The notes under the pieces were generated by a model that made no database searches, was not told the origin of the DNA, and was given only the letters and a program-made list of their open reading frames with translations. Of a DNA stretch of 19,157 bases, positions 1 to 6,708 are shown one piece after another; the stretch's first letter is position 1, and each line of letters opens with the position of its first letter. The DNA is taken from assembly GCA_951800555.1 (NCBI GenBank), contig CATOJU010000006.1, positions 1 through 19,157 on the forward strand. The letters are read 5' to 3'. Made by a program: the position numbers and the translations under genes. This DNA comes from an uncultured Rickettsiales bacterium. GTDB taxonomy: Bacteria; Pseudomonadota; Alphaproteobacteria; Rickettsiales; UBA1997.

Positions 1-80
1 TATTCTTTAATTTTCCATTATTTATGTCATTCCAGATTAGAATTACTTGACAATTTATTGTCTAGTAATTCTTAATGTGG
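1..80 (+). repeat. Palindromic intergenic repeat, copy 1
   Basis: An 80-bp element repeated almost exactly at 256-335 and, inverted and diverged, at 451-527. Its centre is a hairpin: arms 39-53 and 58-72 (15 positions, only T48/T63 unpaired) around loop TTTA. The outer flank ATTCCAG and the distal TGTGGA also roughly pair. It may be cut by the window edge, since base 1 already belongs to the element. No protein is encoded. Confidence 0.85.
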
Positions 81-81
81 A

Positions 82-159
82 AAACAAGGCAGGAAAATGA
101 TATGCTTGCATAATCATTTTAGCTTGTTGTCCTTCCGCAGTTTGCCGGAACGAAGTGGA
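82..159. repeat. Nested ~78-bp insert inside repeat unit 1
   Basis: Absent from unit 2. It is flanked by GTGGA at 77-81 and 155-159, which looks like a 5-bp target duplication, although a deletion between short repeats in unit 2 would leave the same trace. It is richer in G+C than its surroundings and contains two hairpins: AAAATGAT-ATGC...GCAT-A-ATCATTTT (94-120) and TTCCG...CGGAA (133-150). No coding potential is seen. Confidence 0.55.
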
Positions 160-255
160 GAAATCTAGTAATATAAAAGGTGTTAAATATAGAAAAATAT
201 TTTATAGGTTTTTTATATTATAAAATATAGAAAAATTACTAAACTTTTTTGTATT

Positions 256-335
256 TATTCTTTAATTTCCCATTATTTATGTCATTCCAGATTAGAATTA
301 CTTGACAATTTATTGTCTAGTAATTCTTAATGTGG
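256..335 (+). repeat. Palindromic intergenic repeat, copy 2
   Basis: Direct copy of 1-80, offset by 255 bp, with one obvious difference (TTTCCC for TTTTCC near the start). Hairpin arms lie at 294-308 and 313-327 with the same TTTA loop and the same T-T mismatch. The next ~90 bp also match the sequence after copy 1, so the duplication is larger than the element. Confidence 0.85.
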
Positions 336-450
336 AATCTAGAAATATAAAAGATACTAAATATAAAAAAGTATTTTATAGGTTTTTTATATTATAGAAT
401 ATAAAAAATTATTAATATTCTTTTTTGTGTTAAAGTAATTTAATTGCTGG

Positions 451-527
451 ATTCCACATTAACAATTTCTAAGCGATAAATCGCTAAGAAATTCTAATCT
501 GGAATGACATAAATAATGGAAAATTAA
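451..527 (-). repeat. Palindromic intergenic repeat, copy 3 (inverted, variant stem)
   Basis: On the minus strand this matches copies 1 and 2 in both flanks (TTTTCCATTATTTATGTCAT, then CCAGATTAGAATT, and TTAATGTGGAAT at the far end). The inner stem differs: arms 464-476 and 481-493 read, on the minus strand, TCTTAGCGA-TTTA-TCGCTTAGA against ACTTGACAA-TTTA-TTGTCTAGT in copies 1 and 2. Pairing, loop and the single T-T mismatch are all kept. Confidence 0.85.
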
Positions 528-554
528 TAAAATAAACATACTTATAAGAAAACA

Positions 555-595
555 TAATTTGGAATGACACAAATAATGGGAAATTAAGAAAATAA
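555..595 (-). repeat. Partial copy of the palindromic repeat
   Basis: AATTTGGAATGACACAAATAATGGGAAATTAA closely matches the outer flank of copy 3 (497-528) but the palindromic core is missing. It lies ~60 bp from the same segment of copy 3 and is probably the remnant of a decayed copy. Confidence 0.65.
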
Positions 596-894
596 TAAAA
601 TATAATAATAAGAAAAAAATATAAGAATAAAAAGTAAATAATATTTAAGAACAAATAAAAAATTATTAAATATATATGAAAAATAAAAATAGTTTTACGC
701 AGGATGTCTATTATATAATTTTTTTAATCATATAGTTTTATTTTATTATAAAACTCCATATACTATTTTGTCTTGGTAAAAAATAAATTTATAGTCATTT
801 TTATTTATAGATTTAAATATATTTAAGCACTAAATTTTATTCAAATCTAATTATATCAAGGTTGTTTATTTTTAATATATTAAATTTCTAGTAC
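596..894. other. Gene-free AT-rich spacer with two hairpins
   Basis: No gene, tRNA or other RNA family is recognised. Two inverted repeats stand out: AGTTTTAT/ATAAAACT (734-741, 748-755) and a nested one with arms TAGATTTAAATA (808-819) and TATTCAAATCTA (838-849, one mismatch) enclosing ATTTA/TAAAT (821-825, 831-835). Their role is unknown; inverted repeats are common by chance in DNA this AT-rich. Confidence 0.4.
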
Positions 895-896
895 TT

Positions 897-926
897 TACA
901 TTCTGGTTTAAATCTATGAATATAAT
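897..926 (+). promoter_or_regulatory. Possible promoter of the spanin/DUF5675 cassette
   Basis: A perfect -10 box TATAAT (921-926) lies 25 bp before the first ATG of the cassette. The -35 is weak: TTACAT at 897-902 gives an 18-bp spacer. No other candidate -35 with normal spacing is better. Confidence 0.35.
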
Positions 927-951
927 AAATATTAAAAAATAAACATAAAAA

Positions 952-1137
952 ATGGGTTTATATTATTTTATAACAATTTTAGTTTTATTTTTTTATTTAT
1001 TGGGCAGAAAAATTGGGAAAAATAAAGAAATAAATAAACAGCTTAAATCTATAAATAAATTAAAAAAAGAATATGAAAAAATTAATACCAATGATATTAA
1101 TATTATTTTTAATAAATTGCAAAACGGCAAATTTTAA
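952..1137 (+). CDS. Rz-like inner-membrane spanin subunit (small coiled-coil membrane protein)
   Basis: A 61-residue protein with one N-terminal hydrophobic segment (about residues 2-18, FITILVLFFYLLG) followed by a Lys/Asn-rich amphipathic helix that could form a coiled coil. This is the classic shape of an i-spanin, the inner-membrane half of the phage complex that fuses inner and outer membranes at lysis. The assignment rests mainly on context: its 3' end overlaps, out of frame, a lipoprotein with o-spanin features, and a DUF5675 gene follows. No clear Shine-Dalgarno precedes the ATG. Alternatives are a small holin-like protein or an unrelated membrane peptide. Sequence alone would not identify it. 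Confidence 0.55.
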   Translation: MGLYYFITILVLFFYLLGRKIGKNKEINKQLKSINKLKKEYEKINTNDINIIFNKLQNGKF

Positions 1138-1291
1138 TAAATATATTTGTCCTAGTATAATAAAATATACAAAAGAAGAACAAAGCGAAATAATAAATAT
1201 ATTAAAAACTAATAATAACATTCTATTAAATAGGTTTATTATAGATTATTATAATCTAAGAGAAAAAATTAGAATATGTAAAGGAATATAA
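1073..1291 (+). CDS. Rz1-like spanin lipoprotein (o-spanin)
   Basis: A 72-residue predicted lipoprotein whose first 65 bases overlap the preceding gene in another frame, as in Rz/Rz1 pairs. The N-terminus is MKK plus a hydrophobic run ending LINC, so Cys16 would be lipidated; Asn at -1 is unusual for a lipobox. The mature part has the pattern CP-x3-YTKEEQ ... DYYNLREKIRIC, which resembles phage/prophage lysis lipoproteins of the form CP..YS.E.Q...DY..LR...R.C known in proteobacteria. It would sit in the outer membrane and pair with the inner-membrane partner across the periplasm. The stop is separated from the next ATG by only two bases, so the three genes are probably one transcript. Confidence 0.65.
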   Translation: MKKLIPMILILFLINCKTANFNKYICPSIIKYTKEEQSEIINILKTNNNILLNRFIIDYYNLREKIRICKGI

Positions 1292-1293
1292 AT

Positions 1294-1671
1294 ATGTTAC
1301 AATTAAAAAGATTTTATAATAATAATTTTACTTTAGGAATATTGACTATTAATAATACAGATAATTTCTTTTTTACTTTAGAATTGCCTTATAAAAATAA
1401 TGCTCAGAATATTAGTTGTATACCGAATGGAAATTATATAATAACCAGCTATAATAGTAATAAATTTAAAAATTGTTTTAAAGTTAATAATGTAGTTGAT
1501 AGAAACAATATACTAATACATAACGGAAATACTATTAATAATACCAAAGGTTGTATATTAGTAGGTAAAAGTATAAATAATAAAGGCTTTTTAAGTGAAA
1601 GTAAGAAAGCCTTGGAAGAACTTAATAAAATTGTGGAAGATATAAAAGAAAAAAAATTATTAATTTTATAA
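1294..1671 (+). CDS. DUF5675 family protein
   Basis: A 125-residue protein with the DUF5675 layout: LKRF near the start, TLG (13-15), FTLELP (27-32), N-x2-ISCIPNGNY (39-48), R70, then ILIHNGN (73-79) and T-KGCILVG (84-91), with a helical C-terminal tail. DUF5675 is common in phages and phage-derived islands and has no settled biochemical role. His76 followed by GCI at 86-88 is reminiscent of the HxG...GCxR signature of YkuD L,D-transpeptidases, but the Arg is missing and this may be chance. A good AAAGGA Shine-Dalgarno precedes the ATG. The position right after the spanin-like pair suggests a role in lysis or wall remodelling, which is inference. Confidence 0.8.
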   Translation: MLQLKRFYNNNFTLGILTINNTDNFFFTLELPYKNNAQNISCIPNGNYIITSYNSNKFKNCFKVNNVVDRNNILIHNGNTINNTKGCILVGKSINNKGFLSESKKALEELNKIVEDIKEKKLLIL

Positions 1672-1757
1672 AAAAGAAAAACTAATTAAATTGAATCGTT
1701 TAAGTAAAGATTAGAGTATTTTAATAAAATAATCTTTAGTATTCAAGTATTCTAAAA

Positions 1758-1792
1758 GGTTATTATATCAATATATATAATAACCAATTTTT
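1758..1792 (+). terminator. Terminator between the lysis cassette and gapR (bidirectional)
   Basis: Perfect 11-bp stem GGTTATTATAT (1758-1768) / ATATAATAACC (1775-1785) with a 6-nt loop, followed on the plus strand by a run of T and on the minus strand by TTTT. It lies between convergent genes, so it can serve both. A weaker upstream hairpin has arms AAAGATTA (1706-1713) and TAATCTTT (1730-1737). Confidence 0.7.
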
Positions 1793-1813
1793 CTCTAGAC
1801 TAACTAAATATTT

Positions 1814-2050
1814 TTATATCATACCCAAAGATCTTTTATACATTTCAATCATATCTTCTTCTTCCCTAACAGAATTTATATCTTTTTTCCTTAAAGCAAC
1901 AATTTTTTTTAAAATTTTAGCATCAAAACCTTGCATAGTGGCTTCTTTATAAACTGCAGATATTTGTTCAGCTATTTCTTTTTTTTCGTTTTCTAGATGT
2001 TCTATATTTTCAACTATTTGTTTAAGTTTTAAATCAATTTCTTCAGACAT
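1814..2050 (-). CDS. gapR: GapR family nucleoid-associated protein (DUF2312)
   Basis: 78 residues, the normal length for DUF2312. The family signature is clear: an LxxIVENIEHLENEKKEI helix, then AVYKEATMQGFDAKILKKIVALRKKD and a C-terminal IEMYKRSLGM. GapR, best studied in Caulobacter, is a small DNA-clamping protein that binds overtwisted AT-rich DNA ahead of replication and transcription machinery and stimulates type II topoisomerases. It is nearly universal in Alphaproteobacteria and rare elsewhere, making it the best taxonomic marker here. The gene appears monocistronic: the upstream neighbour on the same strand has its own terminator and the 3' side has a shared terminator. No Shine-Dalgarno is visible upstream of the ATG. 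Confidence 0.93.
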   Translation of the reverse strand: MSEEIDLKLKQIVENIEHLENEKKEIAEQISAVYKEATMQGFDAKILKKIVALRKKDINSVREEEDMIEMYKRSLGMI

Positions 2051-2094
2051 AATATTAGCAAATTATTTATAATTATATAATAAAATATATTAAT

Positions 2095-2123
2095 ATTATT
2101 AAATTAATCTTTTGACTAGTCAA
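2095..2123 (-). promoter_or_regulatory. Putative gapR promoter with a palindrome over the -35 box
   Basis: On the minus strand TTGACT (2118-2123) is followed after 17 bp by AATAAT (2095-2100). The -35 box lies in the perfect 12-bp palindrome TTGACTAGTCAA (2112-2123), which could be an operator. A better -10 (TATAAT at 2072-2077) exists downstream but lacks a matching -35. Confidence 0.4.
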
Positions 2124-2153
2124 GTACTAAACTAAAATTTAGTCTTTATATAC

Positions 2154-2189
2154 AAAAAACCAGCAGACAATTTTAACATGCCTGCTAGT
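2154..2189 (-). terminator. Terminator of the autotransporter-like gene
   Basis: On the minus strand ACTAGCAG (2182-2189) pairs with CTGCTGGT (2159-2166; one G-T pair) across a 15-nt loop and is followed by a T run down to 2154. It lies just downstream of the stop at 2216. Confidence 0.75.
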
Positions 2190-2215
2190 CTAAAATAAAA
2201 GTTAATTGATAGAAA

Positions 2216-3853
2216 TTAAAAGTTAGAATTTAAATTTATTCCAAAGCTATTATCAGCTTTTACACTTTTAGTTTTAGATAAATTATAGTTTAAACCTAAA
2301 TTAATATTATCAAATAATGATAAATTAGTGGCTATAGCAAAACCTATAATATCATTATCTATTGATTTATCTTTATTATCTATATTTATTTTAGTTTCAC
2401 TTAAAGCTTTATTATAGGATAAATTGAGTCCAAAATTAAGTTTTGCATTATTGGTAATATATAATTGATTAGTTACTAGGAATATACTTGGTGTTAAACT
2501 AACAAAAGTATCGCTTTTAGTATCAAATTTTTGTTTAATGTCATCAATATTTAAATTCCTTTTACCTATATTTAAAAATATAGTATTTATATCAATTCTT
2601 GTGGATAATTTAAAAAATTGACTTGTTAATAGGTCACTACCTAAACCAGTCTGTAATGCCACTTGATGTGAATTAAATTTTCCTGAATTATAATAATTGA
2701 TGCTACTGTCATTGATAAAGTAATTTTGTTTATTTCTGGAATAGCTATAGATTAATTTTATATTGGTAAATAAATTACTGTTGGAATTATCAATAATAAA
2801 ATATTTTAAATGAACACCAGCGGAAATACCTTTTGAATCTAAATCTAAATTTATTTCTTTATTTTCAGTCTTAATTTTATGATCTTTAGTATCTATATCA
2901 TTATAGGATAAAATAAAGCCAAAATTACCGAAGTTATTAAAATCTATATCTTTTGCAACAGTAAATCTTGTTATATTACTTTTAAAGTTTAAAGAACTTT
3001 TCCTATTTATTATTTCATTATTAAAACTAAATCTAAAATTATTAATATTTAAAGAATCAACTAATAAATTATTATTGTCAATTTCATTAAATAAACCTAA
3101 ATTTAAATTTTTGTTTACCGTATATAGTATTTTATTGGCATCATTAATAATATTAACTAATGCTAAATTTTTACTAATATTTTGGTAATTGGTGTTTGAT
3201 GAAGGATTGGAGTTGTTGAAGATAGTTGTATTTGTTATTACTAGCGAATCATCATAAGTATTTTCTTTTTCAAAAATATTAATATTTTCATTTTTGTAAT
3301 TTTTTAATAATTCTATTTTTTGTTTTTCCATAAAATCAATATCTTTAGCAAGTTCCATTTTTTTTATAATTTTTTTATTTATATCTTCTTCTAAATTATA
3401 TAAAATATCTTCAATATTTTTTATATTTTGTATTATTTTTTTTGTAGTATTTGAACAGTTTTCATAATAATTTATGTCAATATCAAGAAGTTCATTTATT
3501 CTTCTTTCTGTAGATTTTTGTGCTTTTTCTCTATTGCTAAAAGGGTAAGGGGGGAATAAATATCCATTAAGACTAGTTGTTTTTTTTCTAACATTGATTA
3601 AATTATAAAAATTAAGTATATATTCATCTTTTGAAGAAATAGATTTTACTCTTGATCTAAAATAATAATTTAATTCTTTAGAAGTTTCTTCTAATTTATT
3701 AATATTTTGTTTTATTGAATAAAATATATCTTTATTTGTACTATTGGAATTATTAATTATTTTATTAATATTTTTTGCTTTTGCATATTTTAAACTAAAT
3801 ATAATAATAGTATATAAAAAAATAATAATTTTAAATTTATATTTTTTCGACAT
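2216..3853 (-). CDS. Autotransporter-like outer-membrane beta-barrel protein
   Basis: 545 residues. The N-terminus is a Sec signal (MSKKYKFK, hydrophobic core, cleavage probably after AKA near residue 27). Residues ~30-215 are mainly charged and helical, rich in Lys, Glu and Ile, and contain a PPYPF segment near residue 100. Residues ~215-260 form an Asn/Ser-rich linker. From ~270 to the end, alternating polar/hydrophobic strands form an autotransporter-type beta-domain, ending in the terminal Phe typical of Bam-inserted barrels (NLNSNF). The substrate and passenger function are not recognisable. The passenger is short and helical rather than a long beta-helix, so a plain outer-membrane barrel with an N-terminal helical domain is an alternative. 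It is transcribed alone, with its own promoter, leader and terminator. Confidence 0.75.
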   Translation of the reverse strand: MSKKYKFKIIIFLYTIIIFSLKYAKAKNINKIINNSNSTNKDIFYSIKQNINKLEETSKELNYYFRSRVKSISSKDEYILNFYNLINVRKKTTSLNGYLFPPYPFSNREKAQKSTERRINELLDIDINYYENCSNTTKKIIQNIKNIEDILYNLEEDINKKIIKKMELAKDIDFMEKQKIELLKNYKNENINIFEKENTYDDSLVITNTTIFNNSNPSSNTNYQNISKNLALVNIINDANKILYTVNKNLNLGLFNEIDNNNLLVDSLNINNFRFSFNNEIINRKSSLNFKSNITRFTVAKDIDFNNFGNFGFILSYNDIDTKDHKIKTENKEINLDLDSKGISAGVHLKYFIIDNSNSNLFTNIKLIYSYSRNKQNYFINDSSINYYNSGKFNSHQVALQTGLGSDLLTSQFFKLSTRIDINTIFLNIGKRNLNIDDIKQKFDTKSDTFVSLTPSIFLVTNQLYITNNAKLNFGLNLSYNKALSETKINIDNKDKSIDNDIIGFAIATNLSLFDNINLGLNYNLSKTKSVKADNSFGINLNSNF

Positions 3854-3892
3854 TAATATTAATGTATTTAATATACATATCCTAATAGGATA
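3850..3892 (-). promoter_or_regulatory. Palindromic leader covering the start codon of the autotransporter-like gene
   Basis: Two palindromes lie in the predicted ~75-nt leader: a perfect 16-bp ACATTAATATTAATGT (3850-3865) that includes the ATG, and the 15-nt TATCCTAATAGGATA (3878-3892, unpaired centre), which contains the only AGGA-like sequence. In RNA the first could hide the start codon. A regulatory role is inferred. Confidence 0.35.
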
Positions 3893-3936
3893 GTTATTAA
3901 ATTTTTTTAAATCAATTAAATAAAGATTTTATATGA

Positions 3937-3965
3937 ATAATATATTTGTTAGTATATTTTTACAA
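3937..3965 (-). promoter_or_regulatory. Putative promoter of the autotransporter-like gene
   Basis: Minus-strand TTGTAA (3960-3965), 17-bp spacer, TATTAT (3937-3942). Spacing is ideal and each box is one or two bases off consensus. It would give a leader of about 75 nt. Confidence 0.45.
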
Positions 3966-4022
3966 ATAATTGCAAAATTTTTGTTAATAAAAATACATAT
4001 ATATAATTTTCTAAAAGAAATA

Positions 4023-4064
4023 AAAAAACTTTTATAATATTTATTTATACTATAAAAGTTTTTT
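4023..4064 (-). terminator. Terminator of adhE
   Basis: Perfect 14-bp inverted repeat AAAAAACTTTTATA (4023-4036) / TATAAAAGTTTTTT (4051-4064) with a 14-nt loop, 19 bp after the adhE stop. The A/T ends of the stem supply the U tract on transcription from the minus strand. Confidence 0.8.
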
Positions 4065-4082
4065 ATAATAAATTATTAGATA

Positions 4083-6683
4083 TTAAAATTCTATATCCAA
4101 ATCACCATTGTAAGCTTTAATTAATAATTCTCTCATTTCAGCTATTAAAGGATATCTTGGATTTGCTGAAGTGCATTGATCGTCAAAAGCTTTCTCTGAA
4201 ATTTCGTCTAAAGCATCCATAAATTCTTGCTCTGTGAACGAACATTTTGGATCTGCTTTAATTGATGGAGCTATTCCTATGGCAGCTTTTAATTCTTCAA
4301 TTTTAGTAACTAAATTTTCAATTTTTTCTTTAGTATCTTTACCACCAAAACCCATAAAATCAGCCACTTGTGCATATTTTTCGCAAGCAAATGGATATTT
4401 ATATTGCGCGAAAGCAGTTTGTTTGGTTGGTTTGGTACTACTGTTGAATTTAATAACTTGAGATAAACAGTAAGCATTAGCAATTCCGTGTGGAATATGG
4501 AATTTAGCACCTAATTTATGAGCTAAAGAGTGACATATTCCCAAGAAAGCATTAGAAAATGCCATACCAGCTATATTTGCAGCATAGTGGATTTGTTCTC
4601 TAGCTTCTGGAGTACCTTTGTTGACTGATTCTTCAAGATTTTCAAAAATCATTTTAATTGCTTGTAATGCTAAACCATCAGTAAATGGAGAAGACATAAC
4701 AGAAACGTAAGCTTCTAATGAATGAACTAAAGCATCTATACCAGAAGCAGCAGCTAGACCTTTAGGCATTGTAGTAGCTAAATCTGGGTCAACTATAGCC
4801 ATAGTCGGAGTAAATGCGTAATCTGCAATAGCATATTTATTTTGAGTTCTTTCATCTGTGATAATAGTAAACGGTGTTACTTCTGATCCAGTTCCAGATG
4901 TAGTAGGAATACAAACTAAATCAGCTATTTTTCCTAATTCTGGCATCATATAAGCACGTTTTCTAATATCCATAAATCTCATAGCTACATCTTCAAATTT
5001 TACATCTGGTTGTTCGTACATCATCCAAACCATTTTTGCAGCATCGATAGGAGAACCACCACCTAATGCAATTATTACATCTGGCTGTAAACTTCTACAA
5101 GCTTTTAAAGCTCTTTCTACAAGACTTAAAGTTGGATCTGGTTCTACATCTGAGAATAGATCGTATTTTATACCTAATTCTTCCAATACATCTGTAACTT
5201 TTTTTGTGTAACCTAAATCAAAAAGAACTTTATCTGTAACTATAAATGCTTTCTTTTTGCCTTTTAATTCTTGAAGAGCAAAACCTACACAACCTTTTTT
5301 GAAATAAATTTTTGGTGGAACTTTAAACCATAACATGTTTTCCTCCCTTTCTGCAACTTTTTTGATATTAATTAATTGTTTAACTCCAATATTTTCAGCA
5401 ACTGAATTATGACCCCAAGAACCACAACCCAATGTTAAAGAAGGTTCTAATCTGAAATTAAATAAATCTCCAATACCACCTTGTGATGCTGGTGTGTTTA
5501 TTAAAACTCTTGAAGTTGTTAAAATATTTCCATAGTGTTCTATTCTATCTCTATTAGTCTTGTTAGTATATAAAACAGAAGTATGTCCATTGCCACCCAA
5601 AACTATTAATTCTTCAGCTTTTTCAGTAGCTTCTTCAAAATCTTTAGCTCTATACATACCTAAAATTGGAGATAATTTTTCGTGAGCGAAAGGCTCGTTT
5701 TCATTTATTTCTGCAACTTCACCAATTAAAATTTTAGTTTCTTCTGGAACTTTTATGCCTGACATTTCTGCAATTTTATGGGCTGATTGACCTGCTACTG
5801 CAGCATTTAACCTGCCATTAGGAAAAAAGAATTCTGCAACTTTGTTTTTTTCAGTTTCATTTAAGAAATAACAACCTCTTTCTTTGAATTCTTTTTTAAC
5901 TTTGTCATAAACTTCGTCTACAACTACTACAGCTTGTTCTGAAGCACAAATTACACCATTATCAAAAGTTTTACTTAAAATAATTGAATTTACTGCCATT
6001 TTTATATCTGCTGTTTCATCAATTACAGCTGGTGTATTTCCAGGACCAACACCTATTGAAGGAGTTCCAGAACTGTATGCAGCTTTTACCATAGCAGGAC
6101 CACCAGTAGCTAATATTAAATTAATGTCTTTATGGCACATTAAAGCATTTGATAATTCTATTGTAGGTTCATCTATCCAACCAATAATATCTTCTGGAGC
6201 ACCAAATTTTACTGCTGTTTCAAGTACTAATCTTAAAGCTTCGCAAGTACATTTTTTAGCTCTTGGATGTGGTGAAAATATAATACCATTTCTTGTTTTT
6301 AAAGAAATTAAGGATTTAAAAATAGCTGTTGAAGTTGGATTTGTAGTTGGGATAATACCAGCTATAAGTCCTACAGGACAAGCAACTTTTGTCATTCCGT
6401 TAACTAAATCTTTTTCTACTACTCCACAAGTTTTAGTATTTTTATATTTATTATAAATATATTCTGCTGCAAAATGGTTTTTTATAACTTTATCCTCTAC
6501 TATACCCATTTGAGTTTCTTCCACAGCCATTTTAGCTAATGGAATCCTTTCTTTACACATATATAAAGCGGTTTGTCTAAAAATTTCATCCACTTGTTCT
6601 TGTGTAAATGTAGCAAATTTCTCTTGTGCCTTCTTTACTTTGGCAACCAAAGTGTCTAAGCTCTCTAATGAATTTACTGTCAT
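4083..6683 (-). CDS. adhE: Bifunctional acetaldehyde-CoA/alcohol dehydrogenase AdhE
   Basis: 866 residues, near full length (E. coli AdhE is 891). Residues ~1-440 are the CoA-acylating aldehyde dehydrogenase, with the catalytic Cys246 in DNGVICASEQ and the GVGPGNTP motif at ~211-218. Residues ~450-866 are the iron-dependent alcohol dehydrogenase: GGGSPIDAAK (541-550), TTSGTGSEVTPF (594-605), and iron ligands Asp650, His654, His718 and His732 (the last two in CHSLAHKLG and IPHGIANA). It reduces acetyl-CoA to acetaldehyde and then ethanol, regenerating two NAD+ in the cytosol as spirosomes. No frameshift or missing catalytic residue is visible. It appears monocistronic with a strong promoter and terminator; no Shine-Dalgarno is seen before the ATG. 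Compositionally it is less extreme than the neighbouring genes, as expected for a highly conserved enzyme. Confidence 0.97.
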   Translation of the reverse strand: MTVNSLESLDTLVAKVKKAQEKFATFTQEQVDEIFRQTALYMCKERIPLAKMAVEETQMGIVEDKVIKNHFAAEYIYNKYKNTKTCGVVEKDLVNGMTKVACPVGLIAGIIPTTNPTSTAIFKSLISLKTRNGIIFSPHPRAKKCTCEALRLVLETAVKFGAPEDIIGWIDEPTIELSNALMCHKDINLILATGGPAMVKAAYSSGTPSIGVGPGNTPAVIDETADIKMAVNSIILSKTFDNGVICASEQAVVVVDEVYDKVKKEFKERGCYFLNETEKNKVAEFFFPNGRLNAAVAGQSAHKIAEMSGIKVPEETKILIGEVAEINENEPFAHEKLSPILGMYRAKDFEEATEKAEELIVLGGNGHTSVLYTNKTNRDRIEHYGNILTTSRVLINTPASQGGIGDLFNFRLEPSLTLGCGSWGHNSVAENIGVKQLINIKKVAEREENMLWFKVPPKIYFKKGCVGFALQELKGKKKAFIVTDKVLFDLGYTKKVTDVLEELGIKYDLFSDVEPDPTLSLVERALKACRSLQPDVIIALGGGSPIDAAKMVWMMYEQPDVKFEDVAMRFMDIRKRAYMMPELGKIADLVCIPTTSGTGSEVTPFTIITDERTQNKYAIADYAFTPTMAIVDPDLATTMPKGLAAASGIDALVHSLEAYVSVMSSPFTDGLALQAIKMIFENLEESVNKGTPEAREQIHYAANIAGMAFSNAFLGICHSLAHKLGAKFHIPHGIANAYCLSQVIKFNSSTKPTKQTAFAQYKYPFACEKYAQVADFMGFGGKDTKEKIENLVTKIEELKAAIGIAPSIKADPKCSFTEQEFMDALDEISEKAFDDQCTSANPRYPLIAEMRELLIKAYNGDLDIEF

Positions 6684-6708
6684 TTTATGAATAATTATGT
6701 AATTAATT

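Larger units (their letters stand above)
1..430 (+). repeat. Tandem duplication of a ~170-255-bp unit
   Basis: Unit 1 (1-255) and unit 2 (256 to about 430) run in parallel: palindromic element, then AATCTAG, AATATAAAAG, a TATTTTATAGGTTTTTTATATTATA block, and a TTTTTTGT end. Unit 1 is longer because it holds an extra ~78-bp block at 82-159. The AT block in unit 2 forms its own 11-bp hairpin (arms 383-393 and 398-408). Confidence 0.7.

Noticed and set aside
1..600. Possible CRISPR array
   Set aside because: Repeats are few, long, in both orientations and not separated by uniform unique spacers.
831..850. TTCAAATC reminiscent of a tRNA T-loop
   Set aside because: No matching T stem, anticodon arm or acceptor stem could be built around it.
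4234..4461. Plus-strand open frame inside adhE
   Set aside because: It lies antisense within a fully conserved enzyme gene and matches no family; a shadow of adhE. The same holds for 6124-6456 and 4310-4510.
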